Source: Entoloma clypeatum (taxonomy: Eukaryota > Basidiomycota > Agaricomycetes > Agaricales > Entolomataceae). Taken from it: a stretch of DNA of 64,000 nt. The notes under the pieces were generated by a model that did not search any database, was not told the DNA's origin, and saw only the letters and a program-made list of their open reading frames with translations. Positions within the stretch are counted from its first letter, which is position 1, and the number at the start of each line of letters is the position of its first letter. Both the position numbers and the translations under genes were made by a program. Of this stretch, positions 41,716 to 53,117 are shown one piece after another. Location: the NCBI GenBank assembly GCA_963565915.1, contig OY751495.1:2418001-2482000 (forward strand), given 5' to 3'.

Positions 41716-43396
41716 ATGCCCCCCTCCCCATCACCCTCCTCCACCTCCTCCATGGGCCATGAACATAACCCTTCTCTCAGTCAACTCGGTCACCCTCATC
41801 TTCCTGCCTCCTCCGGAAACGCGTCCTTTCCACCATCCTCCATGTCACCCCGTTCTGGGTCATCACAGTCTCATTCACAACAGCAACAGCAACAGGAAAT
41901 GGAATACCATGAAGACCCCATGCCCCTAGATCCCGATGTGGTGCAGCTGGACGCGGGCGTTGCCTACGATCAGGCTCCTCAAAATCATACGCATGATTCT
42001 GACGACAGTGACAGCGACAGCGCCCACGAACTGATGACGGGCGAAGGGGAGGTAAAGGACGCCGCGGCGCTGGAGGCGGCAGCGCTAGAGGACAGTGCGA
42101 CCTGTGTGTGGGGAGACTGTGGCATTGTGTTCACGCACTTGCCGTCATTGATCCAGCATATACATAATGGTGAGTTGTCGTATTTTTATATATCTCTCTC
42201 ACGTCCTGTGGCGAGAACAGCGTCATCGAAGGCCGCGGCCACTGGACCCTTGGTGGTTCTCGTTCTCGCCTCTCTAGACAATATGTTTGGCTTTCACAGA
42301 CTAACCCGCCCAACAGATCATATTGGCGTCCATAAATCAAACTATACCTGCGAATGGTCGACATGCCAGCGGCGCGGCCTTGCTCAAACATCCCGCTTTG
42401 CTCTCACATCACATATCCGGTCGCACACGGGAGAAAAACCCTTCACATGCTCTCTCCCAGGTAAGGTGCACCCTCATTCCCGGAATATCCTGGCCAAACA
42501 TATCTTTCACTCTCACAGAGTGCGATAAATCCTTTACCCGCTCTGACGCCCTTGCCAAACACATGCGTCTTCAACACAACATCTCCCCGCCTGCTCCAGG
42601 ACGTGGTGGCTCCCGCAAGCGCAAACGAGGGGCCGAGGCTGAAATCGCGACTCCGCAATCCCAGAAAGAAGAGCAGGGGTCTAGATCCATCGCTTTGCGG
42701 TCTTCGGCCCCACCAGCCGCTACCACAGCATCGACATCCAACGGTGGGTTCACCACATTCAAGCTCGAACCTAGTCCGCACCCGAGCCAGCAGGAGCGGT
42801 CCTTCAGCATGAGCGGGACCACCAACGGACACCAACGCTCCCCTAGTCCTATTCTCCCGCCTCTCCCACCCCGCCGGCAGCGACAGCGCCGTGGCCGCCC
42901 ACGCAACGATCCTCCTGCTTCTGGGGACGAAAATTACGGCCCAATCACCGTCGATAACGATGACCCAGGCTATACTTCATCGGACACCCTGCCCACGCAT
43001 TTGATGCCGCACTACGAGCCGGAGACAGGGCTCGTGCTCGGGCGGACGCCGGCTATGGTGATGTATCTGTTGATGAAAGCCAAGCACCGATACGCATACG
43101 AGCAGAGGGAGGGCTTAGTCGAGGAGTTGAGGTTGGCAAGGGCGGAGCTAAGGAAGGAGATGGAGGAGAAGGAGAAGGCCTTGGATCTCGTGCTTGGGGG
43201 GGTATTTGGGTGGGTCTCTCGTTTCTCGTCTTTCCTTTGGTTGGCTGATTGGACTGGTTGAAGGCCGCAAGCGGAGATGGTGATAGGTCCTGTGCAGCCG
43301 CCGCCGGGGATGAGTGTGAGTTCGTCGGGGTCGCTGGTGATAAATGGGCCCGGGTCTGGAGTGGTGCACCCCCCGATGAATGGACATGGACGCTGA
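41716..43396 (+). CDS. C2H2 zinc-finger protein, Iec1-like
   Basis: Four exons: 41716-42169, 42317-42460, 42519-43209 and 43264-43396, joined at GT-AG sites that keep the frame. The N-terminus is Ser/Pro-rich with a Gln run and an acidic stretch. Three tandem C2H2 fingers follow: CVWGDCGIVF (H from IQHIHN), a middle finger CEWSTCQRRGLAQTSRFALT with HIRSHTGEKPF, and a third with ECDKSFTRSDALAKHMRLQH. A basic patch SRKRKRG and an AT-hook-like RRGRPRND come next, then a predicted coiled coil (LVEELRLARAELRKEMEEKE). The finger spacing and the HNDHIGVHKSNYTCEW signature resemble fission yeast Iec1, a subunit of the INO80 chromatin remodeller. That assignment is by memory of the family and is not proven. 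The exon 4 frame was chosen for its Pro-rich tail; an alternative splice would give another end. Confidence 0.75.
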
Positions 43397-44476
43397 GTTC
43401 TCTTCGTTCAACTCTTCGTTTTCTTGATTGGTGTTGCCGTAATATCTTACCCTAGTTGTTTCTTGTATATGGACCATTTCATCGGATAAGGAGATAATCC
43501 ACGACCACGCTCACAAAGCTCAATGTGGCCTTCAATCACCCATTTTCACAGGCTTCTCATGATCCCGCTTTCATGGGAGTAATCCACATCATATTGCCTG
43601 CTACTTGAGAAAACATCGACTGCCACGAATTTAGTTCCGTAACGCTGGTGGCTCACAGTTCTATCTAGTACCTGTAAACACATCAGCGTCCCCCGGTCAA
43701 AAAACTCGCTCGCTGGTGTGGCGCCGGCGTCGCTCTACTATTCGATGTCGCGGGTGGGCTGGAGTATCCGCCGCAGGTGTGGTTCCGAATCGCGCCTAAG
43801 CTGAAGATCGGACTGGCGAGTATGATGAGATAAATTTGACTGGGGCAGGTGCGGCTTCTTGGTAAGGCGGCGTATACAGGGTCTGTGAAAGCATGATAGG
43901 GTGGGCGTTTTTTTTGGTATTTGTGGAGCCGACGGGTGGAGGATTTCTTTGCGCTGTCATATATCATATCTGTTTTGACGGTTTTTTTTCCCCTTCGTGT
44001 TTCACAGGGCTCTGTGTACCCGCCCGAAATGTCAGGCTCAAGGGAAGAACAAGATAAAGGACATGAAGACGATCAATATATATGATTGACTGATTAGTAG
44101 CGCCGAGCTGATAACACCTGCTCCTCAGGCGCCCTCTCATGACCAGTCACACAATGCTTGTTTGGCAGGTCAGTCGTCGCTTATCTCTGAGTTTCCGATT
44201 CTGATGAATATACAGGCCCTTTGGAGAACCCCTTCACGCCCGCCACGCGCGAAGCAGACAAGTCGGGATGGGGCTTTTACATCTCGAGGTCACCGAGCGA
44301 CTTGAAGCTCCTCCGAAGCTCAAGCGCACGCCGTCACCAATTTGAGTGATCCAGTTCGTCACTGCGACCGCTATCCGTCCATCAACCACTCTATGCGCCA
44401 GACAGGGTGACTGGAGAAGGCCAACGTAAGGTGGGATATTTCCTCATCAATCTCTATTTTTTTTATTTGGCTGATA
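43397..44476. other. Intergenic region, no supported gene
   Basis: Contains a minus-strand frame (43683-43967, 94 codons, Ser/Arg-rich) without recognisable domains, and a possible small plus-strand exon pair near 44140-44345 (GPLENPFTPATREADKSGWG after a 47-nt intron-like gap). Neither can be assigned. Confidence 0.3.
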
Positions 44477-45390
44477 GTGCAATTGTTTACTGCTGGGGAT
44501 CAGCTTTCTAGTTGGTTCGGGCGAAACCCCGTATTGGTGCTTGGACCAGTCGGTCTGTCGAAAGTCTTTGGCATTGCTGGTTTTGGAATTTCGAGCCAAA
44601 AAATGGCTGTCTCAAGGTCTGTCCATGGCGTTTTCAATGGCAAGATCGTTACGGAGCTCAATTTAACATATCCCAAGATGTGATACATGTCCAGGAGTCT
44701 CCAAGACGGTCATAGCAGAGGTTCGACTAGTTTTATTACGTAAATTGAAAGAGGACTGACGCGCCAGATCTGCAGACAACAAATGTAAATTTGACCAACA
44801 TCGCTGATGCATATGTTCCTGTGGCCTGGAGCATTGGAGAAACCGAAATACTAATGAACTCGTTTATTTGCAAGGCCAAGTAAAACCAAGTGTCGGTGGA
44901 ATCATTTCCAACCCAGGTTTGCATTGGTAAGTCCCCTTCCCTTGCCCCTTCCTGTTCTGTCCTTGTGTTTTTTTTTGCCAAGTTATTTGTGCTGCCGCTA
45001 CCCTGATCCCTGTTCTAATGGAGTCTTTGGTTTTAAAGAGGCGCGGTCTTTGTCCCATATGATCGCATCCCGGATCGGTGAAAGAGAAACGAAAGCACTA
45101 CAGCTGAACCCGACCTCGTCTGGGCCGTCCCGGCGGATCGGCGCCAGTTCCTCCTCTGGGTTTGCGGATTTATGTAGAGCCTTCAATGGCATGGCTACCA
45201 AAGTGTTCCAGTCCCCCCGAGTCGTAGTATGGCCCATATCAACATCTCTCGGTGGCCTAGGATTCGATCCTTACATATCGCTTTAGCACGATTATCGGCA
45301 CCCATGGAATTCTCAGCGCCATTTTTCAGGCTACCCTTCTCGCCTGCCAATTGAATAATGCGAAGAATCGGATTGAATAACATGATACTC
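44477..45390 (+). pseudogene. Decayed MFS transporter
   Basis: Pieces in the plus direction follow the order of a fungal major facilitator transporter. QLSSWFGRNPVLVLGPVGLS resembles the loop 2-3 motif (G-R-R/N-P-V-L). SRSVHGVFNGKIVTE matches the S-R-x-x-x-G-x-x-N-G-N segment of TM4. NIADAYVPVAWSIGETEI (near 44800) matches TM5, and GGLGFDPYISL plus IIGTHGILSAIFQATLLA (45250-45340) match TM7-8. Frames change and several membrane segments are missing, so I call it a pseudogene. The order of motifs supports the call more than any single match. Confidence 0.5.
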
Positions 45391-45862
45391 GTGGCCTATG
45401 CCATCATCCTTATCTTCCATTCCCTGACAAGCCACTTCACCCGAACTGCCGGTCCCAGGCGTGAACTATTTTCGTCATTTTCGCAGCATTGAATGATGGC
45501 GCGACTGATACACGTTTTCACAGTAAATTCATCACGCCCTTGATAAAATTAGTAGCTGCCTCAGCCGTCATCGTGGAGAAGAGTCAACTGCCGCTGCGAA
45601 TGGTCTATTATGGGCGGGTATGAGTTTTCTGAGATGCCGTCTCTTTGGCGGGAACTTCGTCTTCTACTTACTCACGTTGGACTGATTGGGGTTCGTCCAG
45701 TACCACGTCTACCACCTTCTGAGAAGGCCATGGAAAGCATCGTGAGGCAAACAAAGAATTCCAAAAGGGGAAACTCCAACCCTTTGCCGCATTTTGCCCA
45801 CCATCGACTCATCTGCCAACACCCCGCAGTTCGTTTGTCCCGCCAGTGCTATCTAGCACCCA

Positions 45863-46697
45863 ATGAACCCAAGGAAACCTCCTTCCACACCTCCTGTCCA
45901 GACTCCCAAGTAAGTAACCGAGGTCTGTTTATATGCTCAGTCTTCGCGAGTCGATCTCACCGTTTATACAGATATCTCAATGACTTCAGCAAAGCGCTGG
46001 CCGCCGAAGTAAGGATCCTTCTCGAGGAGGTAGGAAAACTTCGAGACGAACGACGGGCATTGCAATTGTAGGTCCATCCGTTAAACTGGACCTCCGAATG
46101 CGTGACATTTCATTTCTTCTTTCTTCAGTGAGATTCAGGAATTACGAACTCTGAAAGCTAAACACAGTATCGGAGGAGATTACGGACCGACTCATTGGCA
46201 CCCTCAAGTTGCGTTTCTTGCCATTTGAACCGTCTTAATGACTGTCTAATTCAACCTTCAAACACAGATCGCACCACCTCCAGAACCGGCACCACCGGCT
46301 ATTGAAGCTTCTCCTCCCGCGGCACCCGATCCTCGCCCAGGAGGATGGCGCGTTGTCCACAAGCGACCAGAGCGCCGACCAAGGGCACTCAAGAATACTG
46401 GTACACCTGCCCCTCCTACGCCTCCACCGGAGCCACCTCGCATCGAGCTGCCGGCTTGGCAGAACTGGAGACGTCAGTCAACACGAATCCTGCACGTCTT
46501 ATCTGATTTCAAACTTCGTGTAGCGAACCCCCTGCTTGCTCCGACGCCTGTTCAGGCTGCCGTACATTCACCTAATCCCCTACCTACGCATCCTGGGCTT
46601 TTTGGTAGGCGCTTTCTCTCGTCGTACGTTCATATCAAGGTCATATATGACTGAATGGTGCTCGTCAGGTCCACCCACTCCGCCTCTCACTAGATGA
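45863..46697 (+). CDS. Small Pro-rich coiled-coil protein, unrecognised
   Basis: Six exons can be joined with intact GT-AG sites and one frame: 45863-45909, 45972-46067, 46129-46207, 46268-46472, 46524-46604 and 46669-46697. The product is about 178 aa. An N-terminal coiled coil (YLNDFSKALAAEVRILLEEV, then KLRDERRALQFEIQELRTLK) is followed by a Pro-rich, basic half (PGGWRVVHKRPERRPRALK) and a short end PPTPPLTR. Introns are 51-64 nt. The consistent phase at five junctions supports a real gene. No domain is recognised. The coiled coil suggests a scaffold or subunit of a complex (inference). Confidence 0.65.
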
Positions 46698-46981
46698 ATC
46701 AACAGACAGGCCTGCAGGGTATCGGAAGCCACATACGTTTCACATCAGAAACATTCATAGCGTAAAACCCTACTTACTTAGAGTGTGTATCTTTTATCTG
46801 CTATTCTGTATAAATCGCGAGTTCATTGGCAGACCTCGACTTGTGGGTGCGGTCCAACTGTTGTAACGAAATAAGAAGTCGGCTACGTTTTTGGTCTCGA
46901 ACTCACGATTGCAAGGCTTACTAATACCTGACGCCTTCCATCTTGAGGGTGTTGAGCGGACCAGTTTAGCTCGCTGGAGAT

Positions 46982-47110
46982 TAGGGTCTGTTTGCAACTC
47001 ATTTCCAGGGAAATTTTGAGAGATTTGATTGGCTGGTGATCGCTGTAAGCCAATCGGATTGCCTAAAATTTCGTTCAAAAGCTCGGCTAAGGGGTTGCAA
47101 ACAGACCCTA
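46982..47110. mobile_element. 129-bp MITE
   Basis: Perfect inverted ends TAGGGTCTGTTTGCAAC at 46982-46998 and the complement at 47094-47110. No coding capacity. The 8-bp flanks match only partly, so the superfamily (hAT or Harbinger) is open. Confidence 0.7.
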
Positions 47111-47235
47111 TTGCGAATTTACAAGGACTTCAGCAAGGGGTTGAGTTGGCGCTGTCGGAACCAAGGTGACAGGTACAGGTACCAACTTGGAAGCGGTGAG
47201 AAATTCCGAACGTCTTGCCGCACTCACCCCAGTGA

Positions 47236-47458
47236 TCGGAAAAAAACCGGCCCGGTTACCACTGGGTCATTACCTAGAGACCCCAGGTCACCGGTGATAA
47301 CCGGGTTGTTACCAGATGCGAGTATAATAAACTCATAAAGGCAATATATAGTAATTTTTATTCGGCTTATAATGGTTATAAACCCCCTTCGGTGATATCC
47401 TGGTGATCATCTGGTGATAACCGAGGCTCCGGTGACAACCGGCTGCGGGTTTTCCCGA
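47236..47458. mobile_element. Probable 223-bp palindromic MITE
   Basis: Starts TCGGAAAAAAACCGGCCC and ends, read inverted, TCGGGAAAACCCGCAGCC; the inverted similarity continues for about 30 bp. Inside are several CCGGTGATAACCGG-type words that pair with each other. No target duplication is clear. Confidence 0.45.
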
Positions 47459-48520
47459 CATACTAGCCCAACTTCACCTCTGAACGATCTGAACATTCAG
47501 TAAAACCAGAGTCACAATAAGCAAAACACCTTTTTCATTCACGTCTTTCCAGAGGACACCCTCAGGCATTTTCACGTGATCCGCTCACGAAAAGGAGTAG
47601 TTCAAGAGGACTGATGAGCGAATTCGGGAGACCCTGAGTCAGTGCCTGCCGTGGTGCCGTGGTGATACAGGATCAGGATGGAATCATCGACATCATTTCG
47701 GCGGACTCAATAGTTTCTCGCCGCGTTACAATAATCTCTTCGAATACTGGTGTACAAGTTTCTGAGCGCATTCGAATGGATGTTGGATCGAGACCTCTAA
47801 AATGTATCCAGGAGGACGGGGAGAGTCGTGGAGAGCAAACGGGTATGTGCGAAATGGTGTGCCGATGTCCTAAGGATAAACGCCGCCACGACAGGGATAA
47901 GAATAGGCGAAAAGGAAGGGCGCGGTGCCATCGAAATAGCCCAGTGACTGCGCAGATGTTAGTCAGGGATATCAAGGAATAATTGGGAACATACCAGATG
48001 CTTCTTTACATTGCTGAATGATTTGTCGTTGTGGCGTGGTTGACCCACGCGAAACATCGCGGGCACAGGACTTGGATTACCAGCATCGGCGCTTCCTATC
48101 TCGTGGTATTGAATTTGGCCTTCGTTTTCTTCATCCGGATGCAATTCGGCAGAGAGAGCGGTAGTACAGGTGGTAGAACGAGTCAAGGGTATAACGTCAT
48201 GTACAGAAGAGAGCTGGAGATGACTCGGGAATCTGCCCCAACGTTACGAGCGGCGAGTGGTTCTCGAGGAGTGATAGTTGTGCTGGAATCGGCGCCAAGG
48301 CAAAGTACGGTGACTGATAAGTGGTGCGATCAACCGTGACTGACACACCGAATGGGCTCGTTGAAGCCGCTTACGAAATCGCTCGGCCTCTGGCAGAGGG
48401 GGAAGGCCGTGGGACTCTAGTAAGATCTGCATCGGCTGGAGGAGTTAAGTACTGATCGACAGATCCTCGAACGTCGCACCGCAACTGAACCGAACTGGAC
48501 ATGAACAATGATTTGGGGGT
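47459..48520 (-). other. Possible spliced minus-strand gene, not resolved
   Basis: Minus-strand segments with coding character occur from 48513 (MSSSVQLRCDVRGSVDQYLT) to about 47660, separated by intron-like sequences, but I could not find a set of splice sites that keeps one frame. It would be divergently arranged with the oxygenase gene that starts at 48566. No domain is recognised. Confidence 0.25.
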
Positions 48521-48565
48521 ACATATGTTCGGCGTGGAGGTCTCACCTCATTCTCCTCGTCCATC

Positions 48566-50489
48566 ATGGCAGACCCCACCATCCCAGGTGCACTCGGTGT
48601 TGCAGCTCTTCTGTATCTCTGTCTCGTTCGATCTCTCCGTTGGAGGCGGTTCAACGCGATTCACCGGAAATACCATGCGCGATTCAAGTCCCGGACCTTA
48701 ACGCCTGAGGAAGCGCAAGAAGTGGTGCAGGCGGCATCGTTTTACGATATGCCCCTGTTATTAAGCTATTCACTCGCTTTTGCGCTGTTCAAGACATATG
48801 CAATCGTAAGCCGATTTCTCGGATTCTGGTGACAATCGACCTGAAATCCCCCTCGCAGCCATCGATTTCTCAACTTCTGGTGAAAACGAGAGAGTTGGCG
48901 TCGAAAGAGCGAGTAGCGAAGCGATATGCGGACGTGAGTTACTGTCATCCTGCCGATATTTTTCCGCAGCTGACGGCTCAGAAATAGAGTGAAATCCTTA
49001 TTAGTATGTTGAGTTTTTCCAGGTCCTATGTCAATAAGTCGAGCATTTGCAGCCACCTGGGTGTTGTGTCCGATCTCGGGATTCCAAATTCATGAACGAG
49101 GAGATGATCAGGTATCCAACAAATCACTGGCATCCGCCGATGCAGATCCGCGTGCCATGATTGCGCTGTCTCGTGTCAATTGGCTCCATTCACGCTACAA
49201 TATTGTGGGTACATCTTGCTTTTGCCCTATGTCTTCCTCGATTGTTAACTGGACTCCCACAGTCGAACGAGGATTTTCTTTATACCCTCTCCCTCTTCAT
49301 CATTGAACCTCCCGTATGTGTTTTCAAATACCAGATCACGCGTTCAATGTTCAATTTTAACCCTCAGCGGTGGGCAGCGCGCTACGGTTGGCGTTCTTTG
49401 TCCCCTTTAGAATCCTATGTGCGTAATGAAATGTTCAACCCATAACTTGCGTCTCCTGAAAATTTCAGGCACACTTCGTTTTTTGGTCCGAAATTGGACG
49501 AAGAATGGGTATACAGGATATTCCCGACACTTTGGAAGAGCTAAAAGCCTGGAGTCTTGTGAGCCTCTTTGATACTCCATTCATCCTTGCTCCTCACGCC
49601 CGGCCGTCTTTTGTTCTGTAGGCCTATGAGGCAACCTATATGTTACCTGCTCAAACAAATAAGGAGGTGGCAGAGTACACCACCAACGAGCTGCTTTTTG
49701 GCTGTCCCGAAATGTTTGGCATCAAAAACTTCCTGAGAAACATGACCATATGTGTTCTTGAAAGGCCTGTAAGAACTGCTATGTTGTCAGTATCCAATGC
49801 CGTCCTTTTTTTTACCATCTCGATTTCATGTTTACGATGGCTCTCAGGCAACCCGCCCAACCCTGGTACATACATGCAGCTCTAAATGGCGCGCTGCACA
49901 CCGTCGCTTTCGTTCAACGCTGGTTCTGTCTACCCCGCAATCAGCCGAAATCCGTTGTAGATCATAGGGTCAGTAAGACCCCTGAGGAACTGTCTCCACG
50001 CATGCATCCTACATGGTTATTAGCAGATTCAATTCCCAGGGATTGTTCGAGGCTCAATTCTTTCATTCTTCTACTAGGTGGATGTTTCGCCCTTGGTATA
50101 AGCCAGAATCGAAAGGCCTAGGATATCTCAGCGACAGGCTCAAAGTACTGCTGGGTTTGCATGTCGAAATGCCAGGACCTCAGTATGTGTTCCGAAAAAC
50201 ATTGTTCCGGAGGCTTCTCAACGCAGCTTACCTCACAGATGGAAGAGTGCTGGGTATCGCTTGGAAGAGATGGTATATTCGAACCTGTGCTTCAGCATCT
50301 CTCGCGCTGATCAATACCAGGGACCCCTCCACTTGGAGACTCGTAAGCTCATTCTTTATGATATATTTGACCTCGTCAGCTCAAGTCCGTCAATCAGACG
50401 GCCATGAAGAAGTTATGCGGAAGGCGGCAGAACTCCAGAGATGTCCTGTGACTGGACCTTGGTCTTTACCAACTCCACAACCTTCATGA
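48566..50489 (+). CDS. MpaB-type (DUF2236) ER-bound oxygenase
   Basis: A spliced gene for a protein of the mpaB/rubber-oxygenase superfamily, heme-containing oxygenases. MpaB cleaves the prenyl chain in mycophenolic acid synthesis at the ER. ATG 48566 starts MADPTIPGALGVAALLYLC, a membrane anchor, followed by a basic stop (RSLRWRRFNAIHRKYHARFK). Family features: DPRAMIALSRVNWLHSRYNI (His), EDFLYTLSLFIIEP, YAHFVFWSEIGRRMGIQDIP (His plus EIGRRMG), NKEVAEYTTNELLFG, and late WYIHAALNGALHTVAF. Introns of about 50-60 nt lie near 48806, 48930, 49000, 49203, 49314, 49420, 49560 and 49788. Near 50010-50040 the frame changes across only about 24 nt, too short for a normal intron, so a small indel may be present. 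The substrate cannot be inferred. Confidence 0.75.
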
Positions 50490-51054
50490 ACACAACTATC
50501 GTATCTTTATCGACGTTTATAGTTCGTATGAGTAACTACCCAACTGACAATGTATTACCCTCTGATGTAGGCGTATCCTGTTGGTCTAACAGGTTTTAGA
50601 ATTCTCTCTAGGTATTCCCCTATAATTCTACCTCATATTTTGACATACTTTGAGCTGGGATCGGCCATTTGAAGAGTTTTTACAGTCTCTCAGTTAGAAT
50701 CAAGCAGTACTGTCGAGCTACAAAGCTCGGCTCTTTCGACCCAACCCTTCAACATACTCACTCCCATTGGACAGGTGAATATGTGACACCATCGTCGCCA
50801 GATGAACAGCGGCAGGACAATGGCGTCTTTGCTGTCCGCCCAGCGCTGCTCATCTCGACTGGTTTCAGATGTACATGACTACTGACTCTAGTTGGAGCCC
50901 TCAATGGGGCCATTGTTTCATCTAATGTATCAGACACCTACTACGATCTACTACGATAGCCTCTGGTGTGTTACATGAGGTGCTACAGAAAGAAAGTGTT
51001 CCGATATCTAATTCGTATATTACCACCCCGCGAACTTACTTTATGCTCAACTAT
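50490..51054. other. Intergenic region between convergent genes
   Basis: Downstream of the oxygenase (+) and of the transporter (-). No gene seen. AT-rich sequence around 50620-50660 may hold terminators for both. Confidence 0.4.
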
Positions 51055-52867
51055 CTATGCATAGTATCTATTCGTACTGCCATTGGGACGCAGCAATGCT
51101 GTTGTCTCGTGGGCTTTCTGTGATGGGATACCTACCTCGTCACCATTGTCACCGGTTTGTATCTGTCCTTCCTCTAACCTTTCCTCAGCTTGGCCAAGGC
51201 GTTGTGGCTTTTCTGATTGTTTTGCAAGCTGTGAATCATAAACATAACTTGAGAGAGGGCTGGTAGAAATTCGAAGACGTGATACATACGGCGACATAGA
51301 GCGCGGCTGTTAGGATAATCGTTGCTCCGATTCCAGATAAAATGGAAGGGAACGTCCCGAAAAACGCTAACTCGAATCCGATAGCGAATACTACCTAGAA
51401 GGCCGTGAGTTCGAATCATGGGTTGTTAGGATCGGCTCGCCTGAGTGTACACAGCCATTGTCCCTCGGCCCACCTTTTCACGCTGTAATCCCATAGTTAG
51501 CAGCAACTACAGAGTGGGTGTTAGGTGATTTCATTGAAAAGGATGAAGAAAGGTAAAGGACTTGTGCAAAAAAGCCGAAGGTTCCAATCATAAGGAGGCA
51601 ACCCAGCCACACCCACTGGCTAGGAATAACGAACGGGGTTCCTTGGATGAGCATTCTGTGTTGCGATCGGATCAATGAGATTTATGAGGTACACAGAATC
51701 GTCATCTTACCCAAGGCTGCTCCCGATGATGCATTGTGTGGAAAATGCGACCATGGCGTGGAGTGGATGTACCCGTTTACCCAAGGCTCGGATTGAAACG
51801 TCTGAAACGAGGGACGTCAAAAGCTCTGCGTGTAATTAGAATGGTCAAGATCATACAGGCTCCAGTCATTCCGCAGACCCCGAAGAGTGAGACTCTAGTT
51901 GAGGACCCATCAGTACGAATGTGTGGGAAGGCCCGGAAGGAACGGGATGCGATCACCCAACAGCTATCAATCGCTGCTCCGGCGTTCCTGCTTCAGACAT
52001 GTTCGGTATGGCAGGTCGAAACAAAAAGCTCGGGCGTGCTATCAGCAGGACGCCGACAAGGCTAACAACTTGCGCATTGTCAGCATTGGCGTGAGGGTGA
52101 CCAAACCGTAGCACTTGCTGCTAGCGAAAGCCTGCTTCTTCGTGAATATTTCCCCGAGTAGGACAGCTCCAGCAATGCCGGTCGTGAGTGGAGCAAGGAA
52201 TGTCAAGACTGTCGCGTCTGACAGCGATAGATATTGCAATGAATAGTAGATACCCAGAAGTCCGAAGAAACTGCGAAGTCACAAATATTCTCAGAGGTAC
52301 ATCGCAACAGATACCGGTTGAGACAAACCCCGTAGAGCCCCGCAACACCAGCAATAGCCGAACACCCTTGGGGCCGATGAAAGGATGGGGCACTCCCGCA
52401 AAAATCCTGTCCAAACATAATGGTCATAGGAGAGGGTGTTGGAGAAGTGACGCAACAATGCGTACATATATGCGACAGAACAAATATATGTTATGGCCTC
52501 GACACATTGAGCATTCCATTGGAAACTTTGATTGATAGAACCCATACCATTCGAACCAGAATCAACTGAGGGAAAAGTTAGGTTGGCTGTGAGAACGTCT
52601 GCATGGATAACCACGTACTTGGAACGTCGAGACTGGAGGATCAATGCCATGAAGTTTCTTAACAGCTACGTTCATGAGGGCAAAGAATCCCTGAGCTGCT
52701 ACGATAAGCAACAGGCCGACATTCCGTTGTACAAAGTCTTGAGCGGCCAGGTTTCTTGCCCGCCATCCGCTGACTCCGATAGGTTTGCCATCGTCTTGGA
52801 CCACTCCATGGAGGGGCGATATGCTGGTGGCGTAGTCCGACGCTGGCGCAGAGGCATAAGAGGGCAT
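51055..52867 (-). CDS. EamA-family (DMT) transporter, SLC35G-like
   Basis: A spliced minus-strand gene from ATG 52867 (MPSYASAPASDYATSISPLH) to the stop at 51055. It encodes a ten-TM drug/metabolite transporter with two EamA repeats. Visible parts: TM1 NVGLLLIVAAQGFFALMNVA; the family signature GPKGVRLLLVLRG in repeat 1; YLSLSDATVLTFLAPLTTG with IAGAVLLGEIFTKKQAF (the E-at-TM4 end typical of EamA); and the last TM with GTFPSILSGIGATIILTAAL. A hydrophilic C-tail ends LRPNGSTNRYYA. Several small introns interrupt it; the last runs about 51268-51208. Fungal relatives sit in the plasma membrane or endomembranes, and the substrate is unknown. Confidence 0.72.
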
Positions 52868-53117
52868 GGCGATTAATAACACTCACTGGGCCGTGCTGCC
52901 GTGACGCTGTACTGCCGGCCCGGTACGTCCGTCAAGGAAGCCTCAGCTTCAGCAGCAACTTAATTGATTCATGAATATTCGATGCCTAACCACGTATCGA
53001 AGTGCGTACTTATCCCGGAAGGGGGGTGCTAGTTGTACTGATGATCAGTTATCACAGAGTATTCAGGCGAGAAATAAATTCATTTAAAGTATCCAACTGG
53101 CATGATCTGCACGATTT

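Noticed and set aside
46258..46443. Gly-rich minus-strand ORF
   Set aside because: Mirror of the Pro-rich exon 4 of the coiled-coil gene on the plus strand.
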